DNA of 55,225 nt from an uncultured Methylococcales bacterium (lineage in GTDB: Bacteria > Pseudomonadota > Gammaproteobacteria > Methylococcales > Methylomonadaceae), in the NCBI GenBank assembly GCA_903902705.1, contig CAIUVX010000193.1, positions 1 to 55,225 of the forward strand, read 5' to 3'. Made by a program: the position numbers and the translations under genes. Of this stretch, positions 8,317-15,640 are shown in pieces. Positions within the stretch are counted from its first letter, which is position 1. Each line of letters begins with the position of its first letter. A model generated the notes under the pieces. That model ran no database searches. It was not told the DNA's origin and saw nothing but the letters and a program-made list of their open reading frames with translations.

Positions 8317-8658
8317 ATGAAATATCAAAAGCAAGCATTAAAACTATTGAATAATGTAATTAAAGAAAATGAGCTACTATTATTAACTTTAACTCATGAA
8401 GATAGAAACGAAAAAGTAAGACAATGGGCTAATAACGCTATGGAGTGGGCAATAGACAAAGAAAAAAAAGAGTTAGAAGAAAATATTTTGCTTGAGGAGA
8501 AAAGAAAAAAACAAGAGGAGAGAATCGAATCGATAGAAATAGCAAATCCTACTACTCTACATGACATACTGAATAAACTAAATATGTATGACAAACTACT
8601 AATTATTACTATATTATCAGTACCTTTAGTAATAATACTTTTAAAAATAATTACTTAG
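8317..8658 (+). CDS. Hypothetical protein with coiled coil and C-terminal membrane anchor
   Basis: A 113-residue protein I do not recognise. Residues 1-50 are helical, residues about 45-72 are a strongly charged Glu/Lys-rich stretch typical of a coiled coil, and the last 20 residues (LLIITILSVPLVIILLKIIT) form one hydrophobic segment, suggesting a tail-anchored membrane protein. ATG 8317 is preferred over an in-frame TTG at 8287. The gene is clearly more AT-rich than the metabolic genes around it, which points to acquisition. It sits in a decayed stretch with a broken brnT gene and several repeats. Confidence 0.5.
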   Translation: MKYQKQALKLLNNVIKENELLLLTLTHEDRNEKVRQWANNAMEWAIDKEKKELEENILLEEKRKKQEERIESIEIANPTTLHDILNKLNMYDKLLIITILSVPLVIILLKIIT

Positions 8659-8855
8659 ATATATTAAAATCAAAAGAAGCACACCAAGCGCGATTACTAA
8701 TGATTGAGTATGAAAAAACCAATATGAGTGAGGTTGCAAGAATGAAAAAAGTTTGTAAATTAATAGCAGAACTAAGAATTAATAACATATTAAACACAAA
8801 ATGACAGGCAATAAAAAACCTGTCCCGCGCTGAAATAAAATATATAAAATGATTT
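8659..8855 (+). other. Decayed AT-rich spacer with a possible 34-codon ORF
   Basis: Between the tail-anchored protein and the brnT remnant there is a short open frame at 8700-8804. It reads MIEYEKTNMSEVARMKKVCK and then LIAELRINNILNTK, and the frame is open upstream for some 15 more codons (LKSKEAHQARLL). The composition looks protein-like, so this is probably the tail of a degraded gene, but I cannot name its family. Nothing else is seen before the brnT start. Confidence 0.3.
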
Positions 8856-8987
8856 ATGAAATTTGAATGGGACGAAAATAAAAATCAAACAAACATTCGT
8901 AAACATGGTATTGATTTTCATGATGCTTTATGTGTTTTCTGATCCTTCGCATTAAGTATTCCCGATGATGAGCATTCAACGCGATAA
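8856..8987 (+). pseudogene. brnT: Truncated brnT toxin gene
   Basis: The start MKFEWDENKNQTNIRKHGID plus FHDALCVF is the unmistakable N-terminus of BrnT, the RNase toxin of the BrnT/BrnA type II system (full length about 90 residues). A TGA at 8940-8942 interrupts it after 28 codons. The same frame then continues as SFALSIPDDEHS, matching the next BrnT block, up to 8977, where a family A repeat begins and the homology ends. The C-terminal half is missing. A BrnA/CopG-like antitoxin survives about 280 bases downstream. The remnant is clear; whether the stop or the repeat insertion came first cannot be told. Confidence 0.8.
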
Positions 8988-9083
8988 GATGCGCTAATAG
9001 GATGTGCTGAGGCACGAAGCGCATCATTCGCGTGGTAACTTTGAATCTCGAATGATGCGCCTCCTATCGTCGGCACATCCTAT
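8978..9083. repeat. Family A dispersed palindromic repeat, copy 3, ending brnT
   Basis: The core ATAGGATGTGC (8997) to GCACATCCTAT (9083) encloses GCGCATCATTCGCG and CGAATGATGCGC. The left extension AACGCGATAAGATGCGCT (8979 onward) is the reverse complement of the right tail of copy 1, so this is the complete element in inverted orientation. Its left boundary coincides with the end of brnT homology. Confidence 0.85.
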
Positions 9084-9085
9084 TT

Positions 9086-9234
9086 CTCGTTCCCAAGCTC
9101 TGGCTTGGGAATGCCTACCCTCAAGCTCTGCTTGATGTTAATCATTATAAATATGAAAGTTAAGTTTATTTTATTCACATCACGCCAAGCGGAGCTTGGT
9201 AATAGGCGTTCCCAAACTTGAGTTTGGGAACGAG
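9086..9234. repeat. Family C-like nested inverted repeat, copy 3
   Basis: The outer arms CTCGTTCCCAAGCTC...CTTGGGAA and TTCCCAAACTTGAGTTTGGGAACGAG, with an inner pair CAAGCTCTGCTTG and CCAAGCGGAGCTTGG, form nested hairpins of the same architecture as the copies at 7793 and 26493 but with changed sequence. It abuts the family A copy 3. Confidence 0.75.
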
Positions 9235-9264
9235 ATGAAATACTTATATAAATAGGCTAACAAA

Positions 9265-9468
9265 ATGAAAGATGATTATGATTTTTCTAATGCAGAACAA
9301 GGCAAATTTTATATTCCTATTGAGCAGATTGAATTACCCATTTATTTAGATAAAGACCTCGTCTTGTGTCTTGAAAAAAAATGTCAGGAATCACATGAAA
9401 GTTTACAGATTATGGTGCATAAGTTATTACGCCGCGCTATTGAAAATGATTCTATTACAACGCCGTAG
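9265..9468 (+). CDS. Orphan BrnA/CopG-like antitoxin
   Basis: A 67-residue protein beginning MKDDYDFSNAEQGKFYIP, followed by a ribbon-helix-helix-like part (LPIYLDKDLVLCLEKKCQESHESLQIMVHKLLRRAIE). The M(K/R)xEYDFSxxxRGKFY opening is typical of BrnA-like and related CopG-type antitoxins, where the C-terminal ribbon-helix-helix binds DNA and represses the operon. No intact toxin adjoins it. The brnT remnant upstream is the obvious former partner, separated by two repeats. It may still be expressed as an orphan repressor or anti-toxin, or be on the way to loss. Confidence 0.65.
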   Translation: MKDDYDFSNAEQGKFYIPIEQIELPIYLDKDLVLCLEKKCQESHESLQIMVHKLLRRAIENDSITTP

Positions 9469-9568
9469 TTTATATAGCTAACGCACAATAAAATGATACC
9501 GTTCGTGGTGAGCGCGTAGGATGGACTGACGAAAGAAGCCCATCAATGTTAAATATCAGCTTGCTAAT

Positions 9569-9631
9569 GCGGAGTCCAATAGCTTTAGCTATTGGCGATT
9601 CGCAAAAAGCTAAAGCTTTTTGACTCCCCGC
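9569..9631. repeat. Gene-end inverted repeat (GCGGAGTC...GACTCCCCGC)
   Basis: GCGGAGTC and GACTCCCCGC flank two inner pairs, CCAATAGCTTTAGCTATTGG and AAAAAGCTAAAGCTTTTT. It lies directly 3' of the response regulator gene, whose stop is at 9633, so it could act as its terminator. A similar GGAGT...ACTCC unit occurs at 46942-47016. Confidence 0.65.
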
Positions 9632-9632
9632 G

Positions 9633-11021
9633 TTATTCCACGCTATTCAAATTATATTTTTTAACTCGATAACGTAAGGTTTCGCGAGTTGTGCCTAAGG
9701 CTCTGGCAGCGGCAGTTAGATTATTATCAGCACGTTCCAAGGTAGTTTTAATGATAAATTTATCCATATCATCCAATGCCATGCTGCCATCTAACGGTAA
9801 ATAAATACACGCTTTATCGGTATTATCAGCTTTTTCGTGCGCTGATTGTCTAGGTAATTGTAGCCATTGAACAGGAAAGGTGTCGCTGTCAGCAAACAAT
9901 ACACAGCGTTCAATGGCATTGCGCAATTCTCTGACATTGCCGCGCCAATCATGAGCTTTAAGTTTATGCCAAACTTCATCGGGAATATGTTTCACTTGTC
10001 GCCCTGCTTTGGCATTATATTCGGCAACAAATAGCGGCACTAATTCATCGAGGTCTTCAACAGCCTCACGCAATGGCGGCAAAATAAGGCGAAACACACT
10101 TAAACGGTGATACAAGTCTGCCCGAAAACTACCCGCTTGAGCCATTTTTTCTAAATCACAATTGCTTGCCGCGATAATTTGTACATCAACACTGATTTCT
10201 TTTTCCCCTCCTAAGCGGCGTACTTTGTGATCTTCAATAACTTTTAATATTTTGGCTTGTAAATCCAACGGCATTTCACCGATTTCATCCATAAATAACG
10301 TGCCGCCATCGGCTTGTTCCAATAATCCACGATGCCGACTCGATGCTCCTGTAAACGCGCCAGGCTCATGACCAAATAATTCCGATTCTAATAATTCACG
10401 CGGTAATGCGGCGCAATTGACTTCAATCATGGGTTGCAAGGCACGCGATCCACCGTAATGCAGAATCCTAGCCGCTAACCCTTTGCCCGTGCCGCTTTCA
10501 CCGCCAATAATCAAGGCACTGAATGGCACTTCGGTCAATTTGGCTAATAATTGCCGTATGGCTTGCGCTTGCTGACTATGCCCAAGATACGCCTCAGGGG
10601 AATAGCGTCGATACCCTTGTTTGGTTTGGTCAATAACACGACGTTGGATAACCGCACTCCGCGCCGCACTCGCTACCACTAAATCTAGCCGTTCTAAATC
10701 GCAAGGTTTTTCCAGAAAATCGTAAGCACCTAATCGTAATGCCCTAACCGAATCAGGTACGCTACCGTAACCTGTTAAAAATAACCATTCGGCATAATGA
10801 ACATCCTTTTTAATAGTTTCCATAAAATCCAAGGCATTACCGTCAGGCAAATTCATATCAGATAAAATTAACAGCGGTTCAATGCGTTTTTTAAATAGCA
10901 AGGTTTTAGCTTCTGCCAGCGTAGTCGCTAACATCACCTCCCAGCCATGTTTTCGATAGTGATGGGATAATTCAAAGCCTAATAATTTTTCATCTTCAAT
11001 GATGAGCAGAGTTTCTATCAC
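9633..11021 (-). CDS. Sigma-54-dependent response regulator (NtrC/AtoC family)
   Basis: A 462-residue activator. The receiver domain (1-120) has its phosphoacceptor Asp55 in [11 protein letters not shown], with acidic Glu9/Asp10 and Lys105 in LEKPCD. The AAA+ domain (about 145-380) has Walker A GGESGTGK (173-180), the sigma-54-contacting GAFTGA loop (221-226) and Walker [14 protein letters not shown] Fis-type helix-turn-helix closes the protein ([22 protein letters not shown]). GAFTGA is intact, so it should act on sigma-54 promoters. Its ATG overlaps the upstream kinase stop by four bases. The position beside the RND efflux genes suggests efflux control, but this is inferred; no TGGCAC-N5-TTGC site is obvious in the neighbouring promoters. 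Confidence 0.93.
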   Translation of the reverse strand: MIETLLIIEDEKLLGFELSHHYRKHGWEVMLATTLAEAKTLLFKKRIEPLLILSDMNLPDGNALDFMETIKKDVHYAEWLFLTGYGSVPDSVRALRLGAYDFLEKPCDLERLDLVVASAARSAVIQRRVIDQTKQGYRRYSPEAYLGHSQQAQAIRQLLAKLTEVPFSALIIGGESGTGKGLAARILHYGGSRALQPMIEVNCAALPRELLESELFGHEPGAFTGASSRHRGLLEQADGGTLFMDEIGEMPLDLQAKILKVIEDHKVRRLGGEKEISVDVQIIAASNCDLEKMAQAGSFRADLYHRLSVFRLILPPLREAVEDLDELVPLFVAEYNAKAGRQVKHIPDEVWHKLKAHDWRGNVRELRNAIERCVLFADSDTFPVQWLQLPRQSAHEKADNTDKACIYLPLDGSMALDDMDKFIIKTTLERADNNLTAAARALGTTRETLRYRVKKYNLNSVE

Positions 11022-12463
11022 TTTCGTTCTCCCAGTAAACAGTCATTCGGTAATAATACCGTTACACAAGCACCGTGTGGTTGTTGATTGGACAATTTAA
11101 TTGTCCCGTCTATTTCTCTAACAAAGCGTTGCACCATTGCTAAGCCTAATCCTGTACCACCTGAACGACTGGTACGAAAAGGGCGTATGCCATAATCTAG
11201 TAACTCTTGAGAAAATCCCCGACCATTATCCGATACATCAATGGCTAAGCCCATTTTATCAATACGGACTTTAATAACAACACGTCCTACACCACTTTCT
11301 AATGCGTCTACTGCATTTAATACTAAATTCAGTAATGCTTGCCGAAGTCCGCTTTCAGGTAAATGCACCCGCAACACAGGCAGTATATCGATGTCTAATT
11401 GTATCGCTTCAGGCACTTGATAACGGGTTAGTGTAATCAAATCTCGAATCAGTATGCTTATATCAAAATCCTTTGCCACTTCAGGACTATGTTTACTTTG
11501 GTTGAGCATACCATTAAGTAAGACTGCCAAGCGTTTGAGTTCAGAACTAATTAGCTCCATGCGCTCACATTGAAACTGGTCGTCAATTTCATGGCGTAAA
11601 TTACTGAATGCCATTTGAATGCCTGCCAAAGGATTACGAATTTCATGCGCTAATTCGGCAGCCACTTCACCAATAGCTGCTAAGCGTTCTGCTCTGGCTA
11701 AACTGGCTTGTTGTTCTAATAAAGCTTGAGTGGCAATTCTGACTTCCCGCTGTAAGGATTGCGCATATAAACGTTTGGCTTCTTCCAGTTCAGCCAAATG
11801 GGTGACCATTTCGTTATAACTGTTAAACACGGGTAGCAACAAAGGATCAAGATGGTCTGTGGTAATTGGGGTAAAATTTTCGTCGGCTAAACGCTCTAAT
11901 AAGCGTCGTAAATCATGAAGCGGATGCAAAATACGATAGTGTAAAAATAGCATTGCACCGAACAGAATAACCGCAAACATCATGAGAGCGATATACAGTT
12001 CATTTTGGGTATCGATATTAATGCCCTCCAATAATTGTTCGCGTTGTAACGCTTCATAATCGAGCATATCACTCATGATTTTCAGTGCGGCAATTAAATG
12101 GGTATTTTTTTCTTTGCTTTCGAGTTTGCTAAAATCGGTAAGCATACTGCGTACCGCTGTTAAATTATCCTTAGTGAAATCAGACAAATAACGGTTATCC
12201 GCCATTAATGCGTCCATTTCAGTCAAGGTTTTAGCCAATGTAACTGGCTGTTGGGTCTTTTCAATCAAATGACCAATCAGTGATTGCTGTAGCCCTACTG
12301 ATACTTTTTGGATGCGATGTGAATAATCTACATAGGATAAAACTATTTCAAAATGCTGAAAGTTACGCCAAATCATGCCACCCAGAATGGCAAGTGCCAT
12401 TAATAATAGCCCTAAAAATGCCAATCCCCTTAACTTAGCGGGGCGGTAAAAAATGGGATTCAT
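11018..12463 (-). CDS. Membrane sensor histidine kinase
   Basis: A 481-residue sensor paired with the sigma-54 response regulator. Transmembrane helices lie at about 13-32 and 158-175 and enclose a periplasmic helical sensor of about 120 residues. A HAMP linker follows (about 178-230), then a coiled coil, then HisKA with the phosphorylated His273 in ELAHEIRNPLAG. The HATPase domain has N (LNLVLNAVDALE), G1 (VSDNGRGF) and G2 (GGTGLGLAMVQRFV) boxes. The architecture resembles NtrB/ZraS-type sensors. The signal sensed cannot be read from the sequence. It is first in the two-gene operon, and the stop/start overlap with the regulator implies coupled translation. Confidence 0.92.
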   Translation of the reverse strand: MNPIFYRPAKLRGLAFLGLLLMALAILGGMIWRNFQHFEIVLSYVDYSHRIQKVSVGLQQSLIGHLIEKTQQPVTLAKTLTEMDALMADNRYLSDFTKDNLTAVRSMLTDFSKLESKEKNTHLIAALKIMSDMLDYEALQREQLLEGINIDTQNELYIALMMFAVILFGAMLFLHYRILHPLHDLRRLLERLADENFTPITTDHLDPLLLPVFNSYNEMVTHLAELEEAKRLYAQSLQREVRIATQALLEQQASLARAERLAAIGEVAAELAHEIRNPLAGIQMAFSNLRHEIDDQFQCERMELISSELKRLAVLLNGMLNQSKHSPEVAKDFDISILIRDLITLTRYQVPEAIQLDIDILPVLRVHLPESGLRQALLNLVLNAVDALESGVGRVVIKVRIDKMGLAIDVSDNGRGFSQELLDYGIRPFRTSRSGGTGLGLAMVQRFVREIDGTIKLSNQQPHGACVTVLLPNDCLLGERK

Positions 12464-12580
12464 ATAAAAACCTTTGGTAGTGGTTTGATTAAGTTCTTAG
12501 CAAAAAGACGGTAGTGCTAAATATAGTGCAGGCTTTGCCCGCCAGTTCAAGCAGAGCTTGCACTCCAAAATACACTACCA

Positions 12581-14062
12581 TTAGTCGATAGGAAACGGCA
12601 GGAAATCTGACCATTTAACTTCACCACCCGCTTCGTCAGGAGTGGGTAACATGGCGACATTCCAGCCGCCGCCTAATGCCTTAACTAACAGCACTGACGC
12701 AGACAGCCTATCCCCCAGCAACTGCACAGCGGCTTTCTGGTTGGATAATGCCACGGTTTGAGCGATCATGACATTCAAATAACTTATCGTTCCTGCTTGG
12801 TATTGATTAGTTGTCAGTGCTAGTGATTGTCTAGCCGCAGCCACGGCTTTTTCCTGAACTCGCGCTTCTTCTTGAAGAATTCGTAGTGCGGCTAAATTAT
12901 CTTCGACTTCCTGAAAACTGGTTAATACGGTTTGTCTATAAAACGCAACACTGGCATCCAAACCATCAATAGCCTGCCTATACTGTGCATTTTTTGCGCT
13001 ACCATCCAATAGAGTCAATGCCGCACCCGCAGGACCTAATGCCCAGTACCGCGAGGCGGCAGTTATCAACTTGTCTAAGGTGTTGCTTTGAAAGCCCTTG
13101 TTTGCCGCTAGATTCAGAGTGGGGAAAAATGCCGCTTTTGCAACGCCTATCTGAGCATTGGCAGCGTTAACTTTACGTTCAGCACTGGCAATATCAGGTC
13201 GTCTTTCCAGTAATTCTGAGGGCAGACTGACTGGAATGGGTGGCAAAGTAATATCCAACAACACTGGCTTTATAGATAATTCCGCTGGTGGTTTACCCAT
13301 TAAAACAGCAATAGCGTGTTCTAGTTTTGCCCGTTGTACACCCAGATTAATGGCTTGCGCCCGCGCTGATTCGAGTTGGGTTTCTGCCTGCACCAGATCT
13401 GTTTTAGCGACTACTCCCGCTAAATAACGGTTTTTAGTGATTTCCAGCGTCTTTTGATAAGCCGCTACCGTTTCATCAAGCAAGGATTTTTGCGCATCCA
13501 ACACCCGCAATTGAAAATAATCATCGGCTAACGTTGCCTGAGTAGACAGCTGTAATGCCTGTAAGGTAGCCGCACTGGCTTGTGCATTGCCTGTGTCGGA
13601 TTCAACTTGACGGCGAACACTACCCCATAAATCGGGTTCCCAAGCAAAGGCCATCGCAGTACCAAAAACGTTTCTAATCCCAGGTGGCGCAACACTTTGT
13701 CCACCACTAGCGGCACGAAAACGATTGCTCATCGCCGTTACAGTACCCGTGGGAAGATAAGCTGAACGTGCGGATTGTACTAAATGTTGTGCTTGACGGT
13801 ATTGCGCTTCAGCTTGGGCAATGGATTGATTCGCTTTGATAACTTGTTCTTCCAGCACGTTAAGTTGGGCATCTTTGAAAATTTCCCACCACTTAGCTTG
13901 CAGCAAATTATCACGCGGTTGCGCCTGCTTCCAGCCTTTGATTTCCTTGAAGTTAATCGGAATCGTTGCTTGAGGACGGCTATAATCAGGGCCAACAGTG
14001 CAGCCTATCAGTTGTACGGTTAATAAGGAATAAATTAGGATTGGGATAATACGAACGGTCAT
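12581..14062 (-). CDS. RND efflux outer-membrane lipoprotein, NodT/OprM family
   Basis: A 493-residue TolC-like channel. The signal peptide ends in a lipobox LIGC (Cys21), followed by TVGPDYSRP, the standard start of NodT-family outer-membrane factors. Two OEP repeats are visible, each with long helices and the LLERRPDIASAERKVNAANA signature followed by the GVAKAAFFPTLNLAA strand. It should form the outer-membrane duct of a tripartite pump. It is transcribed divergently from the adaptor and pump genes at 14381-18721, which almost certainly encode its partners. A frameshifted small membrane-protein gene ends 16 bases upstream of its start. Confidence 0.93.
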   Translation of the reverse strand: MTVRIIPILIYSLLTVQLIGCTVGPDYSRPQATIPINFKEIKGWKQAQPRDNLLQAKWWEIFKDAQLNVLEEQVIKANQSIAQAEAQYRQAQHLVQSARSAYLPTGTVTAMSNRFRAASGGQSVAPPGIRNVFGTAMAFAWEPDLWGSVRRQVESDTGNAQASAATLQALQLSTQATLADDYFQLRVLDAQKSLLDETVAAYQKTLEITKNRYLAGVVAKTDLVQAETQLESARAQAINLGVQRAKLEHAIAVLMGKPPAELSIKPVLLDITLPPIPVSLPSELLERRPDIASAERKVNAANAQIGVAKAAFFPTLNLAANKGFQSNTLDKLITAASRYWALGPAGAALTLLDGSAKNAQYRQAIDGLDASVAFYRQTVLTSFQEVEDNLAALRILQEEARVQEKAVAAARQSLALTTNQYQAGTISYLNVMIAQTVALSNQKAAVQLLGDRLSASVLLVKALGGGWNVAMLPTPDEAGGEVKWSDFLPFPID

Positions 14063-14078
14063 AAAAATCTCGGCGGCA

Positions 14079-14243
14079 CTAAGCCATTTTGTCTGCTAGT
14101 GTCGCGGTACGGTTAAAAAAGCGGCGATGAGCCATAGCTGACAATAAAAATGCCCAGCGTCACCACGATAATGCCAGAGCCTGTGCCTAAGTCAATGAGT
14201 TTAACAGTTTAGTCTTTTCGGAGTCACTGTTGCTATTAGCCAT
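14079..14243 (-). pseudogene. Frameshifted small single-helix membrane protein gene
   Basis: On the minus strand from ATG at 14243 the frame reads MANSNSDSEKTKLLNSLT, then stops. The middle continues well in the next frame as LGTGSGIIVVTLGIF, a good transmembrane helix. The end returns to the first frame as AFLLSAMAHRRFFNRTATLADKMA with a stop at 14079-14081. The total is 55 codons, a multiple of three, as if one insertion and one deletion had compensated, or as if the sequence carried errors. The product would have been a polar tail, one helix and a basic cytosolic end. It ends 16 bases before the outer-membrane factor gene. I do not know the family. Confidence 0.4.
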
Positions 14244-14380
14244 AAAATACAGGGTTGCTCATGATACAATTCCATCATTCACTTCAATCAATCATTTTAA
14301 AAGCATTGTTGGAGGCTAGAAAATCATATTATCATCACAATACCCCCACATATTCCTCTTAAATAACTCAATAAAACTTT

Positions 14381-15595
14381 ATGAAGCTAGAAGAAAACAA
14401 GGCAAAAACATTTCGCTGGTGGATTTGGTTGGTTGTTGTGCTTCTCGCGTCCATAGCCGCTTATTTTATTTATCATTCTAAGTCCGAAATCCCACAGGAA
14501 GCGGCTAATAAACTCGGTAAAAAAGGTAAAGATATTACCTCTGTCACCGCAGAATCAGTGATGCTGGGTGACGTACCTGTTTATTTAAATGGGTTAGGAA
14601 CAGTGACCGGTTTGCGTACAGTAACGGTGAGATCGCGAGTTGATGGTGAGCTGCAACACGTTCACTATAAAGAAGGTGCAATGGTAAAAGAAGGCGATTT
14701 ATTAGCCGAAATTGACCCACGCACTATTGAAATTCAGCTTATGCAGATGGAAGGTCAATTACAACGCGATGAGGCCTTATTAAAAAATGCAGAACTGGAT
14801 TCAGAACGCTATAAAATTTTGTTGGCACAAGATTCTATTGCTACTCAACAAGTTGCCACCCAAGCTTCATTGGTTAAACAATACCAAGGCACAGTAGCAA
14901 CCGATAAAGCCTTAGTGGCTAATGCAAAACTACAGTTAAGTTATACCAAAATCACCGCGCCAATTAGTGGACGCGTGGGCTTACGTTTAGTGGATCAAGG
15001 CAATATGATTAAAGCATCTGATGCCGCAGGGCTGGCGGTGATTACTCAAATTCAACCAATTGCAGTGGTGTTTACCTTGCCTGAAGATAGCGTGCCTGTT
15101 GTTATGAAACAGCTAAGCACGGGCAAATCATTATCGGTTGAAGCGTTTGATCGCAGTGCTAAAAATAAATTAGCCGAAGGGCAATTACTGGCAGTGGATA
15201 ATCAAATCGACCCTAGTACGGGAACGGTGAAGTTAAAAAGTCAATTTGCCAATACCGATAGCGCGTTATTTATTAATCAATTTGTTAATGTGCGGATGCT
15301 GATGGATACCCTAAAATCGGTGGCTATTATTCCCAGTTCGGCAGTGCAGAACGGTGAAAAAGGCAGTTTTGTTTATGTACTGAAAGATGATGAAACGGTG
15401 ATGGTGCGCTCTGTTAAATTAGGGACAGTGAATGGTGAAAAAGTCGCGGTACTGGATGGACTGAAAGCACAAGAATTAGTGGTGATTGATGGCACGGATA
15501 AATTGCGCGAAGGTGCGAAAGTCAAACGGGTAACGCCTGATTCAGCACCGCCCGTCTGGCAGGATAAAGGCGAACATCCAAGGCGTAACAAATGA
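14381..15595 (+). CDS. RND efflux periplasmic adaptor (MdtA-like, HlyD family)
   Basis: A 404-residue membrane fusion protein. One N-terminal membrane helix (about 13-30) anchors it, with no lipobox. The typical order follows: a barrel-sandwich hybrid (VTVRSRVDGELQHVHYKEGAMVKEGDLLAEIDPR), an alpha hairpin, the second lipoyl half (SYTKITAPISGRVGLRLVDQGN), a beta-barrel, and a membrane-proximal domain with VDNQIDPSTGTVKLKSQF. It links the inner-membrane pump to the outer-membrane channel. MdtA-type adaptors share the VDNQIDxxTGT motif. The pump gene follows after 45 bases. ATG 14381 is the only start that keeps the anchor, although its ribosome site is weak. The name mdtA is not used because the exact substrate is unknown. 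Confidence 0.92.
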   Translation: MKLEENKAKTFRWWIWLVVVLLASIAAYFIYHSKSEIPQEAANKLGKKGKDITSVTAESVMLGDVPVYLNGLGTVTGLRTVTVRSRVDGELQHVHYKEGAMVKEGDLLAEIDPRTIEIQLMQMEGQLQRDEALLKNAELDSERYKILLAQDSIATQQVATQASLVKQYQGTVATDKALVANAKLQLSYTKITAPISGRVGLRLVDQGNMIKASDAAGLAVITQIQPIAVVFTLPEDSVPVVMKQLSTGKSLSVEAFDRSAKNKLAEGQLLAVDNQIDPSTGTVKLKSQFANTDSALFINQFVNVRMLMDTLKSVAIIPSSAVQNGEKGSFVYVLKDDETVMVRSVKLGTVNGEKVAVLDGLKAQELVVIDGTDKLREGAKVKRVTPDSAPPVWQDKGEHPRRNK

Positions 15596-15640
15596 GTTGC
15601 GTAGACTTTATAGTAGCTACGCGCCAGTGGTAACAAGGCA

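Noticed and set aside
7793-9234. Clustered inverted repeats as a CRISPR array
   Set aside because: The units are nested hairpins of different sequence without regular direct repeats or equal spacers, and there are no cas genes.
12500-12560. Possible sigma-54 promoter CTGGCGGGCAAAGCCTGCAC (minus strand) before the kinase gene
   Set aside because: The GG-to-GC spacing is two bases too long for a -24/-12 promoter and the sequence overlaps a gene-end repeat.
14100-14216. A minus-strand LIDLGTGSGIIVV stretch that looks like a SAM-methyltransferase motif I
   Set aside because: It is only one short block; the flanks in the other frame form a better small membrane protein, so the match is taken as coincidental.
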